Below are positions 1-6,559 of a stretch of DNA of 36,981 nucleotides, one piece after another. The stretch comes from Chitinophaga pinensis. GTDB taxonomy: Bacteria > Bacteroidota > Bacteroidia > NS11-12g > UBA9320. The position numbers and the translations under genes were made by a program. Positions within the stretch are counted from its first letter, which is position 1. The number at the start of each line of letters is the position of its first letter. The DNA is taken from assembly GCA_945897885.1 (NCBI GenBank), contig CAMDGU010000029.1, forward strand, positions 1 through 36,981, read 5' to 3'. The notes under the pieces were generated by a model. It did not search any database and was not told the DNA's origin. It saw nothing but the letters and a program-made list of their open reading frames with translations.

Positions 1-80
1 ATTTCTTCAACTTTTTTGCCTGCGTCAAACTCCTTGAGTATCGCAGAAATCTTTGATGGGGTGAACTTACTTCGTTTCAT
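1..80 (-). CDS. Transposase OrfA, IS3 family (N-terminal fragment)
   Basis: Reading the minus strand from the ATG at 78-80 gives MKRSKFTPSKISAILKEFDA followed by GKKVEE, then the window ends. This is the opening of the IS3/IS911 OrfA helix-turn-helix (Transposase_8): a basic start, [FS]-T/S-x-x-x-I-x-x-I-L-K-E, then x-x-A-G-K-K-V. OrfA binds the insertion sequence ends and, after programmed frameshifting, joins OrfB to form the active transposase. Only 26 codons are visible, so whether the element is intact is unknown. The family call rests on this short but characteristic stretch. Confidence 0.65.
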   Translation of the reverse strand, partial: MKRSKFTPSKISAILKEFDAGKKVEE

Positions 81-86
81 TTTTTT

Positions 87-127
87 ACAATTTAAAATTA
101 CTATTTTCTTGTCTACTTTTAAATTGT
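87..127. repeat. Inverted repeat in IS leader
   Basis: ACAATTTAAAA at 87-97 and TTTTAAATTGT at 117-127 are perfect 11-base inverted repeats separated by 19 bases. They lie just upstream of the transposase start on the minus strand. Such a hairpin in the leader of an IS transposase could limit translation from outside transcripts; that role is inferred. Confidence 0.6.
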
Positions 128-190
128 ACTATTTTTGGGGAAGCTTACACAGGTTGATTCCTGAAAAGATTTTAAAGACCAATAACTTTC

Positions 191-556
191 TTAATAAATT
201 TGTTTTTTGCGTTTATAGATTCCACTTTTATTAATAATGTATTGTAATGTTCCTATTTTGCAAAGACCCTCAATTTCAGGGTAGTTGAAAGGACCATCGG
301 GATCCAGTTCATTACTAATTTGCCCAAGCAGAATGAGTTCATCACCTTGATAATCTGTTTTCAATTGCTTCTTAGTATAACTTATAAAACTCTCAAGTCC
401 TTCAACATTTACATACCATTTTGAATATTCCTTATGGAAATACATGGGTAATAAACAACACTTTTTTGCTGTTAAAAACTATTGAAAATTTGAGTCATTA
501 ATCTCAATACCATATTCTTTCAATTGTAAAATTGCCGGTTTATATAGATTAGTCAT
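191..556 (-). pseudogene. Small unknown protein gene with an in-frame amber codon
   Basis: From the ATG at 554-556 the minus strand reads MTNLYKPAILQLKEYGIEIN and five more residues, meets TAG at 479-481 (codon 26), and then stays open in the same frame to a stop at 191. The downstream part contains an ATG at 443-445 and could alone make 84 residues. The open frame on both sides of one stop suggests a gene of about 121 codons broken by a nonsense mutation, although translation from the internal ATG is possible. The product is soluble and acidic in its middle (a D/E-rich stretch around DELILL and ELDPDG). I recognise no family. The start lies 2 bases after the stop of the upstream fragment, so the two once formed an operon-like pair. 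Confidence 0.4.
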
Positions 557-558
557 AA

Positions 559-813
559 TTATGATTTAGTTTCTTTATTCGTATAATTATCGTCGAACAT
601 TTTTAGTATGTCGGTCCTTTTATTGTAATTCTTGACCTGAACTTTTGAAAATGGAAGTTCGCCCGATTTTCGCTTATCCCAAAACCATGTTGTTTTTCTT
701 TTAAACATCATTCCCGCTACCTTCTCGTCTCAATATTCGAAGTTAAATGATATGCCATTACATATGCGTTTAAAAATAGTAATAATGCCAATTTTATATG
801 CTTTTAAATAGTA
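559..813 (-). pseudogene. Decayed fragment upstream of the amber-containing gene
   Basis: On the minus strand, a frame open from about 813 reads through KRICNGISFNFEY, hits TGA at 730-732, and continues DEKVAGMMFKRKTTWFWDKR to a TAA at 559-561. The TGA sits where TGG (Trp) would make one continuous protein. From the ATG at 709-711 it could make only 50 residues. The C-terminal part is rich in Lys, Arg, Trp and Phe. That, and a second small frame starting 2 bases later, resembles the tail of a polymorphic toxin followed by its immunity gene, but this is an inference from layout only; no toxin motif was recognised. Confidence 0.3.
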
Positions 814-905
814 TTATTTACAATTGATTTAAATTTTTCTTCCGCCTTCAGGCTATCCTTTCCAGCTGTTTTCAAAGCAGCAATTCCATAATAACAAACA
901 ATCAT
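804..905 (-). pseudogene. 33-codon open frame, possible upstream piece of the same decayed gene
   Basis: ATG at 903-905 opens a 33-residue frame on the minus strand containing GIAALKTAGKDSLKAEEKF, which has the amphipathic look of a TPR-like helix pair. It ends at 804-806 and overlaps by 10 bases, in another frame, the open stretch that continues at 813. One frameshift near 810 would join them, so these may be pieces of one eroded gene. Apart from these fragments the stretch 446-1004 shows only a small hairpin (966-986). Confidence 0.25.
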
Positions 906-965
906 TTGTAACTATTTGTTATGTTTTATGTTAACCTAAGCATTGGGTAAGCTTCACCTTTTAAT

Positions 966-986
966 AATAAGGGCGATGGCCTTATT
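966..986. promoter_or_regulatory. Small hairpin upstream of the CrtA-like gene
   Basis: AATAAGG at 966-972 and CCTTATT at 980-986 form a perfect 7-base stem with a 7-base loop, 18 bases before the start codon at 1005. A partial -7 match, TAACTTTA, follows at 990-997. No T-tract follows, so it is not a terminator; a leader structure or operator is possible. Confidence 0.3.
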
Positions 987-1004
987 GGCTAACTTTACAA
1001 AAAA

Positions 1005-1721
1005 ATGGTATCAATTACTACGCTTACATTCTTTCGATTTCCAACCTTAAAATCCAAACTGTGGGCTTTTGGTCAAATGCAATTTGCTCATTTTTTTATT
1101 GCAAAAAGTCCGGGACTCGTTTTTTATAAACTAATGGGCAGTGGCAGAGACATTGGTTTTAGCCTATTTCCAGATTGGGGCGTTTATGCCTTACTAGGCG
1201 TATGGGATAATGAGCAAGCTGCCAATGATTTTTTTAGTCATTCAGCAATCTATAAAAGATATCAAAAAAAGTCTTCAGAGCAATGGACCATTTTTATGAA
1301 ACCCATGCAAACTAAGGGTCTTTGGTCTGGAGGAAATCCTTTTACACCTTCATCAGAGTTGGATGCAAACAATCCGTTGATGGCTGTAATAACGCGAGCC
1401 ACTATTAAACCAAATAAAGTATTAAAATTTTGGCGTTTTGTGCCTATATCTCAACGGCCAATACAACGAGGTTGCGAAGGGCTTATTTATACCAAAGGAG
1501 TGGGGGAAGTGCCAATTGTTCAAATGGCTACTTTTAGTGTTTGGGAAAACTTAGACGCCTTGAAAAATTATGCTTACAACAGTATAGAACATCGCGAAGC
1601 GATCAAAAAAACACATCAAATAAATTGGTACAAAGAAGAAATGTTTACACGGTTTCAGCCCTACAAAACCATGGGTAAGTGGGAAGGTAAAGACTTATTG
1701 GCTCCTTACTTCAAAAGCTAA
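1005..1721 (+). CDS. CrtA-like (spheroidene monooxygenase-type) protein
   Basis: This 238-residue protein resembles spheroidene monooxygenase CrtA. The N-terminus TLTFFRFPTLKSKLWAFGQM and the following stretch with PGL.FYKLMGSGRDIGF correspond to the CrtA pattern TL.FFRF...LWA.GQM...PG..F.KLMG.G...GF. In phototrophs CrtA is a haem-dependent enzyme that adds a 2-keto group to acyclic carotenoids. Length is close to the family (about 230-240 residues), and there is no signal peptide. No other carotenoid gene is present in the window, so the substrate here is unknown; homologues in non-phototrophic Bacteroidota may act on other pigments or have another role. It ends 5 bases before the convergent methyltransferase gene. 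Confidence 0.75.
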   Translation: MVSITTLTFFRFPTLKSKLWAFGQMQFAHFFIAKSPGLVFYKLMGSGRDIGFSLFPDWGVYALLGVWDNEQAANDFFSHSAIYKRYQKKSSEQWTIFMKPMQTKGLWSGGNPFTPSSELDANNPLMAVITRATIKPNKVLKFWRFVPISQRPIQRGCEGLIYTKGVGEVPIVQMATFSVWENLDALKNYAYNSIEHREAIKKTHQINWYKEEMFTRFQPYKTMGKWEGKDLLAPYFKS

Positions 1722-1726
1722 TTTAA

Positions 1727-2665
1727 CTAAATTGGTCGGGCAATTATTGTCATAAATCCCATTGAAACGTATTTTTGAAACAGGTAAAGGGGCGCATTTA
1801 ATACCATACCAATTACATAACCTATAAACCGGGGCTCCATGGAAGCCGACCAGTTAATTCTCTTTTTTTCCATGCGGCTCATCCAATGAAGTGTGTAAGG
1901 ATGCAGGGTGCCATAGGTTAAAATTTGGTCAACGTGCCAACCGCTATTTTTTAGCATCAATTCCATGTTTTTGGGCGAATAAAGTGCCGTATGACGGGGA
2001 GTGTGGTAACCCGACCAATGTTTCCCAAATTTCTTACGGGTGTAACTGTCAAAATTTGGGACTTCAATAATTAAGCGCGTTTGCACATGCGAATAGGTAA
2101 GTAATTGCTTGAGATGTTGTTGGGGGTTGTAATCATGTTCCAAGTAATGCCACATGGTAATAATATCCATAGGTTTTTCGTTGCCCAAGTCTGCAATTTC
2201 TCCGGTCCTAAGGTCGATGTTGTGGTATGAATCGCGGTCATTTTTCCAGCCTTCATCACTAAAATCCAGCCCAATAAGAGTTGCTTGTATCCTATTGCGC
2301 AAGCTAGCCAAAAAAGTAGGCTTGCCACATCCAATATCCAGTATCCTGCTTTGGGTATTAAGGTTGCTTTGCTTAATAAGTCGCTCCACTCTTGCTTTGT
2401 CAATTTTTTGTTGGTCTTGTTTCACAAATGAGGCATATTTTCCCCATGCTTCTTCCACCCGGTAGGGTAAATAAGAGGCGGTATAAAATTGCCCAAGTTC
2501 GGTTTCAGCCGCACGTGGGTTCAAAAAAACCAAACCACAGGCATTGCACCTATCAAAATTATATTTTGCCGGTAAATTTTGATGCATCATGGCAATGGTT
2601 TGCTCAAAGGCCTTAAAATCGGTTGAATTGCAAGCAAGGCACTCAGTTAGGTATTCTATTTTCAA
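1727..2665 (-). CDS. Class I SAM-dependent methyltransferase with N-terminal zinc ribbon
   Basis: A 312-residue protein with two Cys pairs at its start (CLAC around residue 9 and CNAC around 41, followed by GLVFLNPR), the zinc-ribbon layout often found before Methyltransf_11/12-type enzymes that modify sugars or polysaccharide precursors. SAM-binding motif I is ILDIGCGKPTFLASL near residue 110, followed by an acidic motif II and the MWHYLEH motif near residue 168. A hydrophobic C-terminal segment (about residues 275-300) may touch the membrane. The start is a TTG at 2663-2665: the frame has a stop shortly upstream and no ATG before the first Cys pair. The exact substrate cannot be told. Confidence 0.8.
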   Translation of the reverse strand: MKIEYLTECLACNSTDFKAFEQTIAMMHQNLPAKYNFDRCNACGLVFLNPRAAETELGQFYTASYLPYRVEEAWGKYASFVKQDQQKIDKARVERLIKQSNLNTQSRILDIGCGKPTFLASLRNRIQATLIGLDFSDEGWKNDRDSYHNIDLRTGEIADLGNEKPMDIITMWHYLEHDYNPQQHLKQLLTYSHVQTRLIIEVPNFDSYTRKKFGKHWSGYHTPRHTALYSPKNMELMLKNSGWHVDQILTYGTLHPYTLHWMSRMEKKRINWSASMEPRFIGYVIGMVLNAPLYLFQKYVSMGFMTIIARPI

Positions 2666-2789
2666 AGTATTATAGGATGGTTATTAGCAACAGTGCAATA
2701 TTAGTTAGGGATTGATGGAGCAAACTTTATTTTTTTGTATAAATTAACTTCAATTGATAAACTCGTTTTACTTTTCAAAAGTAATAATT

Positions 2790-2797
2790 TAGATTTG
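2790..2797 (+). promoter_or_regulatory. -7 promoter element (TAnnTTTG match)
   Basis: TAGATTTG matches the Bacteroidota sigma-A -7 consensus TAnnTTTG exactly. About 20 bases upstream is TTTTA (2766-2770), a poor -33 match. If used, transcription would begin near 2804. The element has no gene directly downstream on this strand, only the structured stretch that ends in a terminator. Confidence 0.35.
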
Positions 2798-2803
2798 GTA
2801 ACG

Positions 2804-3020
2804 ATGTATCAAGAAAGTTTGATAGGTGCTTTGGTAATTGGGTGGCTGTCAAAATTTCAATTTTATTTGTGCGGGCTGAAAAATCCTTTCACGTTCTTTC
2901 AAAGCTCACTTTACTATTTGTTTGCTTGGTATGCGCGGCGCGTGGTTGCATGGTCTAACCTTGTAGCCCCGGCCAATGATATCATGGGTTGCAGAACTTT
3001 AAAATCTGCAACCCTTTTTT
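2804..3020 (+). ncRNA. Candidate structured small RNA (6S-like rod possible)
   Basis: About 217 bases lie between a -7 match and a strong terminator with no protein gene. Paired segments nest toward the middle as in a rod: TGATA 2820-2824 with TATCA 2980-2984, ATTGG 2837-2841 with CCAAT 2973-2977, and GGCT 2844-2847 with AGCC 2965-2968, leaving asymmetric internal loops. The outer pair closes directly next to the terminator stem. Length and an interrupted rod are typical of 6S RNA, but I cannot verify homology and no conserved sequence of 6S, SRP RNA, RNase P or tmRNA was recognised. The start is approximate. Confidence 0.35.
2986..3020 (+). terminator. Strong rho-independent terminator with no upstream gene
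   Basis: GGGTTGCAGA (2986-2995) and TCTGCAACCC (3005-3014) form a perfect 10-base stem with a 9-base loop, followed by six T. The T-tract gives it plus orientation, so it cannot serve the minus-strand methyltransferase gene upstream. It lies 85 bases before the next gene. Confidence 0.85.
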
Positions 3021-3104
3021 CTGAATTTTATAGTATTTATTAAATTAGTTGTTTTTTAGGAATCTCTTATATAGTTTCGTTTGACCTATTTAATCTTAAA
3101 ATAC

Positions 3105-5243
3105 ATGAAAAAACTATTTACAGTGTTTTGTTTGCTACTGGCAGCTAAGTGCAGTCTGGCTCAGAGGGGAGCTTTAGACTTTGATGGCGTAGATGATTAC
3201 ATTTTGATTACCGGAACTGCAAAATTGAACGGTCCAAGCAATATTACACTTGAAACGTGGCTGTATGTAACCGATTTTAGTACCTCTCCATGTGCGGATT
3301 GTGCACCTATCATATGGAATCAACAAAAATCTTACAGGTTTGGTACGGGTAATACACAGCAAGTTTACGTATCCCTGTTGGATGGAACCTCCGCTGTAAC
3401 ATTAACAAGTGCAGGTACTATATCGGCAAAAAAATGGCATCATATTGCAGCCACGTTTAATGGTACAAAATTAAAATTGTATATTGATGGTAAGGTTACA
3501 GATTCTGCCTCCTATTCATCTTTTGCTATTACGTATGGATCAAGCACATCGGACGTGTGGATTGCAGACCCACAGACCGGATTTGGAGGAATATTAGAAG
3601 AAACTAGAATTTGGGATTATGAAAGAAGCGCAGCTGAGATTAAGGAGGGGACATATAAGAAGTATCCATCAAGTAAATCTGGTTTAGTACTGCAATACAG
3701 TTACGAAGATGGAACTCCATACGGCAACAATACAAGTGTTACCAAGATTGCAGACAATACAGGCAATAAAATTAATGGTGTGCCAACCAATTTTAAGATG
3801 AAAGATTCAACCTCTAATTTTGTATTAGGCAGAAGTTATTGCGACACAGCTGTTTATAGTAAATATTCAGTTTCAAGTTGTGTGAAATATCTCCTGCCTT
3901 CTAAAAAAAGAATCGTAACTGTATCGGGAGATTATCAAGATACCATTGTATCATACCGAGGTTGTGATTCAGTAATGACCATAAAAGTTAACATTTTAAA
4001 GGCAACCGCAGCATCTGTTTATATTTCGGGGTGCGATTCAGTTAGAAATCCCATTACTAAGAAATTTTATAAGTTTTCAGGAAAGTACACAACAACCATT
4101 TTTAATTCTGTAGGATGTGACAGTGTTATTTCGTTCTTCGTTACTATTTATAAAAAATCAAAGACTAATCTTAGCTACGATGCTTGTAATTTTGTTAAAT
4201 TAGGGAATGGAAAAACGGTTACCAATAGTGGTGTTTATGTCGACACATTAAAAAACTACAGAGGGTGTGATAGCTTGATTGAACATACAGTAAATATACG
4301 CAAATCAAGTTTTGCCAAAGTATCCCTTAAAATATGTGTATTCGTAATATGTCCTACAAATCCAACATTAATATTTAATAAACCCGGTGTGTATTATGAT
4401 ACAATAACAAATAAAGTTAGTTGTGATAGTATTATTGAATACACTGTTCTTTCAAGTTCAACGTATGGTATTATAAATGCCATATCATGTTCTGGGTATA
4501 AGAGCCCGTCTAAAAAATATAATTGGACTGTTTCAGGTACTTATTATGATACACTTTTTGGTTTAAACCAAAACAACTGCGATAGTTTTATTACCATTAA
4601 TTTAACCCTATTGTCGCCATCAAAGCAAACGCTAAATATTTCAGAGTGCAGAAGCTATAAGGTTCCCTCAGGAACAAAAATAGTAACCTCGAGCAGCGTG
4701 GTAAATGATGTGATAAAATCAAAGAATGGGTGCGATAGTATACAGTATACTATAAATGTTAATATTACTCGGGCAAATACCAATTACACAAGAACTGGCA
4801 ATACTCTAACTGCGGTGTCTTCGGTAAGCGGAGTCAATTACCGATGGCTCGATTGCAATAATAATTATGCTACAATTGCAGGAGAAACGAACAAAAGTTT
4901 TACACCTTCCAAGGCGGGTTTGTATGCTTTGGCTGTTACAGAAAATACATGTATTGATACCTCTAATTGCTTTAATTTTAGTTTGGCCGGAATAAAGGAA
5001 TTAAATTGGAATGATGTCTCTATTTCACCAATTCCGTCAAAAGGGAATTTTATAATTCAATCAAACCTGACGTTGCATCAGGTAAAAATTACTTTGGTTA
5101 ATAGTATAGGCGAGCCCCTGAAGGTTTGGAACGCAGATAAATTGAAGAATGAAAATTTTGAAGTAAATGTACCGGCTGCCTTATACTTGATTAGAATTGA
5201 ATCTAATGAAGGCTATATGATAAAATATATTTTATTTGAGTAG
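3105..5243 (+). CDS. Secreted LamG protein with six two-cysteine repeats and T9SS type A tail
   Basis: A 712-residue secreted protein. The start at 3105 gives a clean signal peptide (MKKLFTVFCLLLAAKCSLAQ); an upstream in-frame ATG at 3081 would bury it. Residues about 22-210 form a LamG/concanavalin-like domain (ALDFDGVDDYI, W.H.A..F.G..L.LYIDG, IW...RS..EI). Residues about 254-554 hold six repeats of about 50 residues, each with one Cys early and a CDS[ILVF] motif late after a G.Y.DT segment. A loop domain follows, and the last 80 residues (ISPIPSKGNF to the end) are a type A T9SS sorting domain, which directs outer-membrane crossing and surface attachment. Likely an adhesin or glycan-binding surface protein; ligand unknown. 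Confidence 0.85.
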   Translation: MKKLFTVFCLLLAAKCSLAQRGALDFDGVDDYILITGTAKLNGPSNITLETWLYVTDFSTSPCADCAPIIWNQQKSYRFGTGNTQQVYVSLLDGTSAVTLTSAGTISAKKWHHIAATFNGTKLKLYIDGKVTDSASYSSFAITYGSSTSDVWIADPQTGFGGILEETRIWDYERSAAEIKEGTYKKYPSSKSGLVLQYSYEDGTPYGNNTSVTKIADNTGNKINGVPTNFKMKDSTSNFVLGRSYCDTAVYSKYSVSSCVKYLLPSKKRIVTVSGDYQDTIVSYRGCDSVMTIKVNILKATAASVYISGCDSVRNPITKKFYKFSGKYTTTIFNSVGCDSVISFFVTIYKKSKTNLSYDACNFVKLGNGKTVTNSGVYVDTLKNYRGCDSLIEHTVNIRKSSFAKVSLKICVFVICPTNPTLIFNKPGVYYDTITNKVSCDSIIEYTVLSSSTYGIINAISCSGYKSPSKKYNWTVSGTYYDTLFGLNQNNCDSFITINLTLLSPSKQTLNISECRSYKVPSGTKIVTSSSVVNDVIKSKNGCDSIQYTINVNITRANTNYTRTGNTLTAVSSVSGVNYRWLDCNNNYATIAGETNKSFTPSKAGLYALAVTENTCIDTSNCFNFSLAGIKELNWNDVSISPIPSKGNFIIQSNLTLHQVKITLVNSIGEPLKVWNADKLKNENFEVNVPAALYLIRIESNEGYMIKYILFE
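3864..4766 (+). repeat. Six tandem protein-coding repeats of about 50 codons
   Basis: Within the LamG protein, six consecutive units share C-x(4-9)-P-S/T, then G-x-Y-x-D-T, then G-C-D-S-[ILV], then a beta-strand ending V-x-I. The CDS motif is in all six; the flanking sequence is diverged, so the DNA is not an exact repeat. The paired Cys in each unit could form a disulfide outside the cell. Confidence 0.75.
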
Positions 5244-5270
5244 AAATAGAATTTAAAAATAAGGTTTTTC

Positions 5271-5314
5271 AGTATGAGAGAGTAATTTAAAAGTTGAAAT
5301 TACACTCTCGTACT
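5271..5314. repeat. Long imperfect hairpin after the LamG gene
   Basis: The 18 bases at 5271-5288 pair with 5297-5314, with one wobble and one mismatch, around an 8-base loop. It is directly followed by the terminator stem at 5315, so two hairpins stand back to back in the 3' end of the transcript, which could stabilise it against 3' exonucleases. Confidence 0.6.
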
Positions 5315-5343
5315 AATAAAGGCATCCATTCGATGCCTTTATT
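5315..5343 (+). terminator. Rho-independent terminator of the LamG gene
   Basis: AATAAAGGCATC (5315-5326) and GATGCCTTTATT (5332-5343) form a perfect 12-base stem with a 5-base loop. The T-rich right arm (TTTATTTATTTA) works for plus-strand transcripts. It stands 72 bases after the LamG stop and ends 28 bases before the next start. Confidence 0.8.
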
Positions 5344-5371
5344 TATTTACTTTGCAGAGGTATTTTAAAGA

Positions 5372-5812
5372 ATGACGCTAAGGCAAGTAACAAATGGAGT
5401 TTGGTTGATTATTTTTTCTATTCTTTTTAAGAATTGTAATAATGGGCAAGATGGAATTAAGGAATTTAGCGATACAGCAATTACAAAAGCTCCAGTTGCC
5501 GACACAATCACAAGCAATAACACTCCTTCAAAAAAGGATACTTTGGTTGATACTCCGAGAAAAAAGTTATTAATACCTCCCCCAAGACCATCCTTTAATG
5601 AAGGAAAAGGGAGTGGAAGTGCTCCGGGTAGCGGAAGGCCTCCACAAGAACCTAATCCCGAGTTAAGGAGATACCAAAAACAAAAAGAAGATTTAAATCG
5701 AAAAATAGCAGAAGAGAAAAAGAATGAAACGGAAGGAAAGGAAACTACTGATACAAAAGCTGTGAAACCTGAATCCAATGACAATAAAAATTTAGAAATT
5801 AAACCCAAATAA
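5372..5812 (+). CDS. Small proline-rich, highly charged protein (unknown function)
   Basis: A 146-residue protein not matched to a family. The first 22 residues are hydrophobic (GVWLIIFSILFKNC) and end in a Cys; the residues before it (FKN) fit a lipobox poorly, so a lipoprotein or simple membrane anchor are both possible. Residues 65-95 are rich in Pro and Gly (PPPRPSFNEGKGSG), and 95-125 form a charged helix rich in Lys, Arg and Glu. The composition suggests a disordered envelope protein. The reverse strand is also open across the same stretch, but the plus frame has a sensible start and lies 28 bases before tmk, with which it may be cotranscribed. Confidence 0.55.
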   Translation: MTLRQVTNGVWLIIFSILFKNCNNGQDGIKEFSDTAITKAPVADTITSNNTPSKKDTLVDTPRKKLLIPPPRPSFNEGKGSGSAPGSGRPPQEPNPELRRYQKQKEDLNRKIAEEKKNETEGKETTDTKAVKPESNDNKNLEIKPK

Positions 5813-5840
5813 TTTTAAAAGGTAGTTTGCCAATTAACCA

Positions 5841-6458
5841 ATGAAAAAAAATCTCTTTATAGCCCTGGAAGGAATTGATGGTAGCGGTAAAAGCACTCAG
5901 GTAAAGCTTTTGTCTGAAAGCCTTAGTCAATCAGGGCATAAGGTTTACACCACCTTTGAACCTACAAAAAGCGAAATGGGGGTGATGATACGGAATATTT
6001 TTTCGGGTAAAACAGAAGCAGATCAGGGAACCATTGCTGCACTGTTTTTGGCTGATCGTTTTAATCATATTCTTAATAGAGCCGATGGACTTTTAAAAAA
6101 AATGGAAGAAGGTTATACAGTTATTACTGATAGATATTATTTTTCATCCTATGCATATCATAGCGTTCATATGCCTATGAATTGGGTAATTGATATGAAT
6201 AAACCTTGTTCTGAGTTACTTCGTCCTGATATTACCATTTATATTGATATTTTGCCTGAAGTGAGCATGGACAGAATAATTAAAAACAGAGAAAGCACGG
6301 AACTATATGAAACCTTAGAAAATCTTACTGCAGTAAGAAATAAATATCTGGAAGCATTTGAAATTTTAAAAGAGGACGAAAAGGTTTTTAGAACTGATGG
6401 CAACCGTGAGCCTGAATTAATTGCAAAGGATATTTTCAATAAGATTATAACCCTATAG
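5841..6458 (+). CDS. tmk: Thymidylate kinase
   Basis: A 205-residue enzyme that phosphorylates dTMP to dTDP with ATP in the dTTP pathway. The P-loop is FIALEGIDGSGKSTQ at residues 5-19, the dTMP-binding E/P motif is TFEPTKSEMG near 38, and DRYYFSSYAYHS (about 96-107) is the conserved DR motif with the residues that contact the nucleotide. RPDITIYIDI near 129 is the usual start of the lid region. Length is normal (200-215). It follows the small proline-rich gene closely and is separated from the next secreted protein gene by about 100 bases rich in T and without a clear terminator. Confidence 0.95.
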   Translation: MKKNLFIALEGIDGSGKSTQVKLLSESLSQSGHKVYTTFEPTKSEMGVMIRNIFSGKTEADQGTIAALFLADRFNHILNRADGLLKKMEEGYTVITDRYYFSSYAYHSVHMPMNWVIDMNKPCSELLRPDITIYIDILPEVSMDRIIKNRESTELYETLENLTAVRNKYLEAFEILKEDEKVFRTDGNREPELIAKDIFNKIITL

Positions 6459-6559
6459 ACGCGCAAGGCTTGCACTATTGCTATAAATAAACCTGTCATA
6501 ATTTTTCCATTATTTGGTTTTTAGGTTTTTTTACCTTTTTTTTATAAAAAAATACCAAT

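Larger units (their letters stand above)
1..151 (-). mobile_element. End of an IS3-family insertion sequence (truncated by window edge)
   Basis: The first 80 bases encode, on the minus strand, the start of an IS3-type OrfA. The upstream 70 bases look like the non-coding left end of the element. On the minus strand the outer edge may be TGTGTAAGC (revcomp of 143-151), in keeping with IS3-family ends that commonly begin with TG. The exact edge, the terminal repeat and the target duplication cannot be fixed because the other end lies outside the window. Confidence 0.55.
2666..3104. other. Gene-free gap with possible small RNA
   Basis: No convincing protein gene lies here. The only sizeable open frame (2735-3043, plus) runs straight through a strong terminator at 2986-3020 and has no recognisable protein features. 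The gap holds a -7 promoter match at 2790-2797, paired segments and an orphan terminator, all on the plus strand and described separately. Confidence 0.6.

Noticed and set aside
16-234. 72-codon plus-strand open frame at the left end
   Set aside because: It lies antisense to the IS3 OrfA start and its leader; Phe/Leu-rich and not protein-like.
2071-2403. 110-codon minus-strand open frame within the methyltransferase gene
   Set aside because: Out-of-frame shadow of the methyltransferase, whose motifs are clear in the main frame.
2940-3014. Possible tRNA in the GC-rich part of the gap
   Set aside because: No acceptor/T-loop pattern (GGTTCRA with proper spacing) and no cloverleaf could be formed; the 3' stem is a terminator.
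2735-3043. 102-codon plus-strand open frame in the gap before the LamG gene
   Set aside because: It reads through a perfect terminator stem and its T-tract and lacks protein-like composition; a structured RNA explains the interval better.
5365-5808. 147-codon minus-strand open frame opposite the proline-rich protein gene
   Set aside because: It mirrors the plus gene almost exactly; the plus frame has the better start and lies in the direction of tmk.
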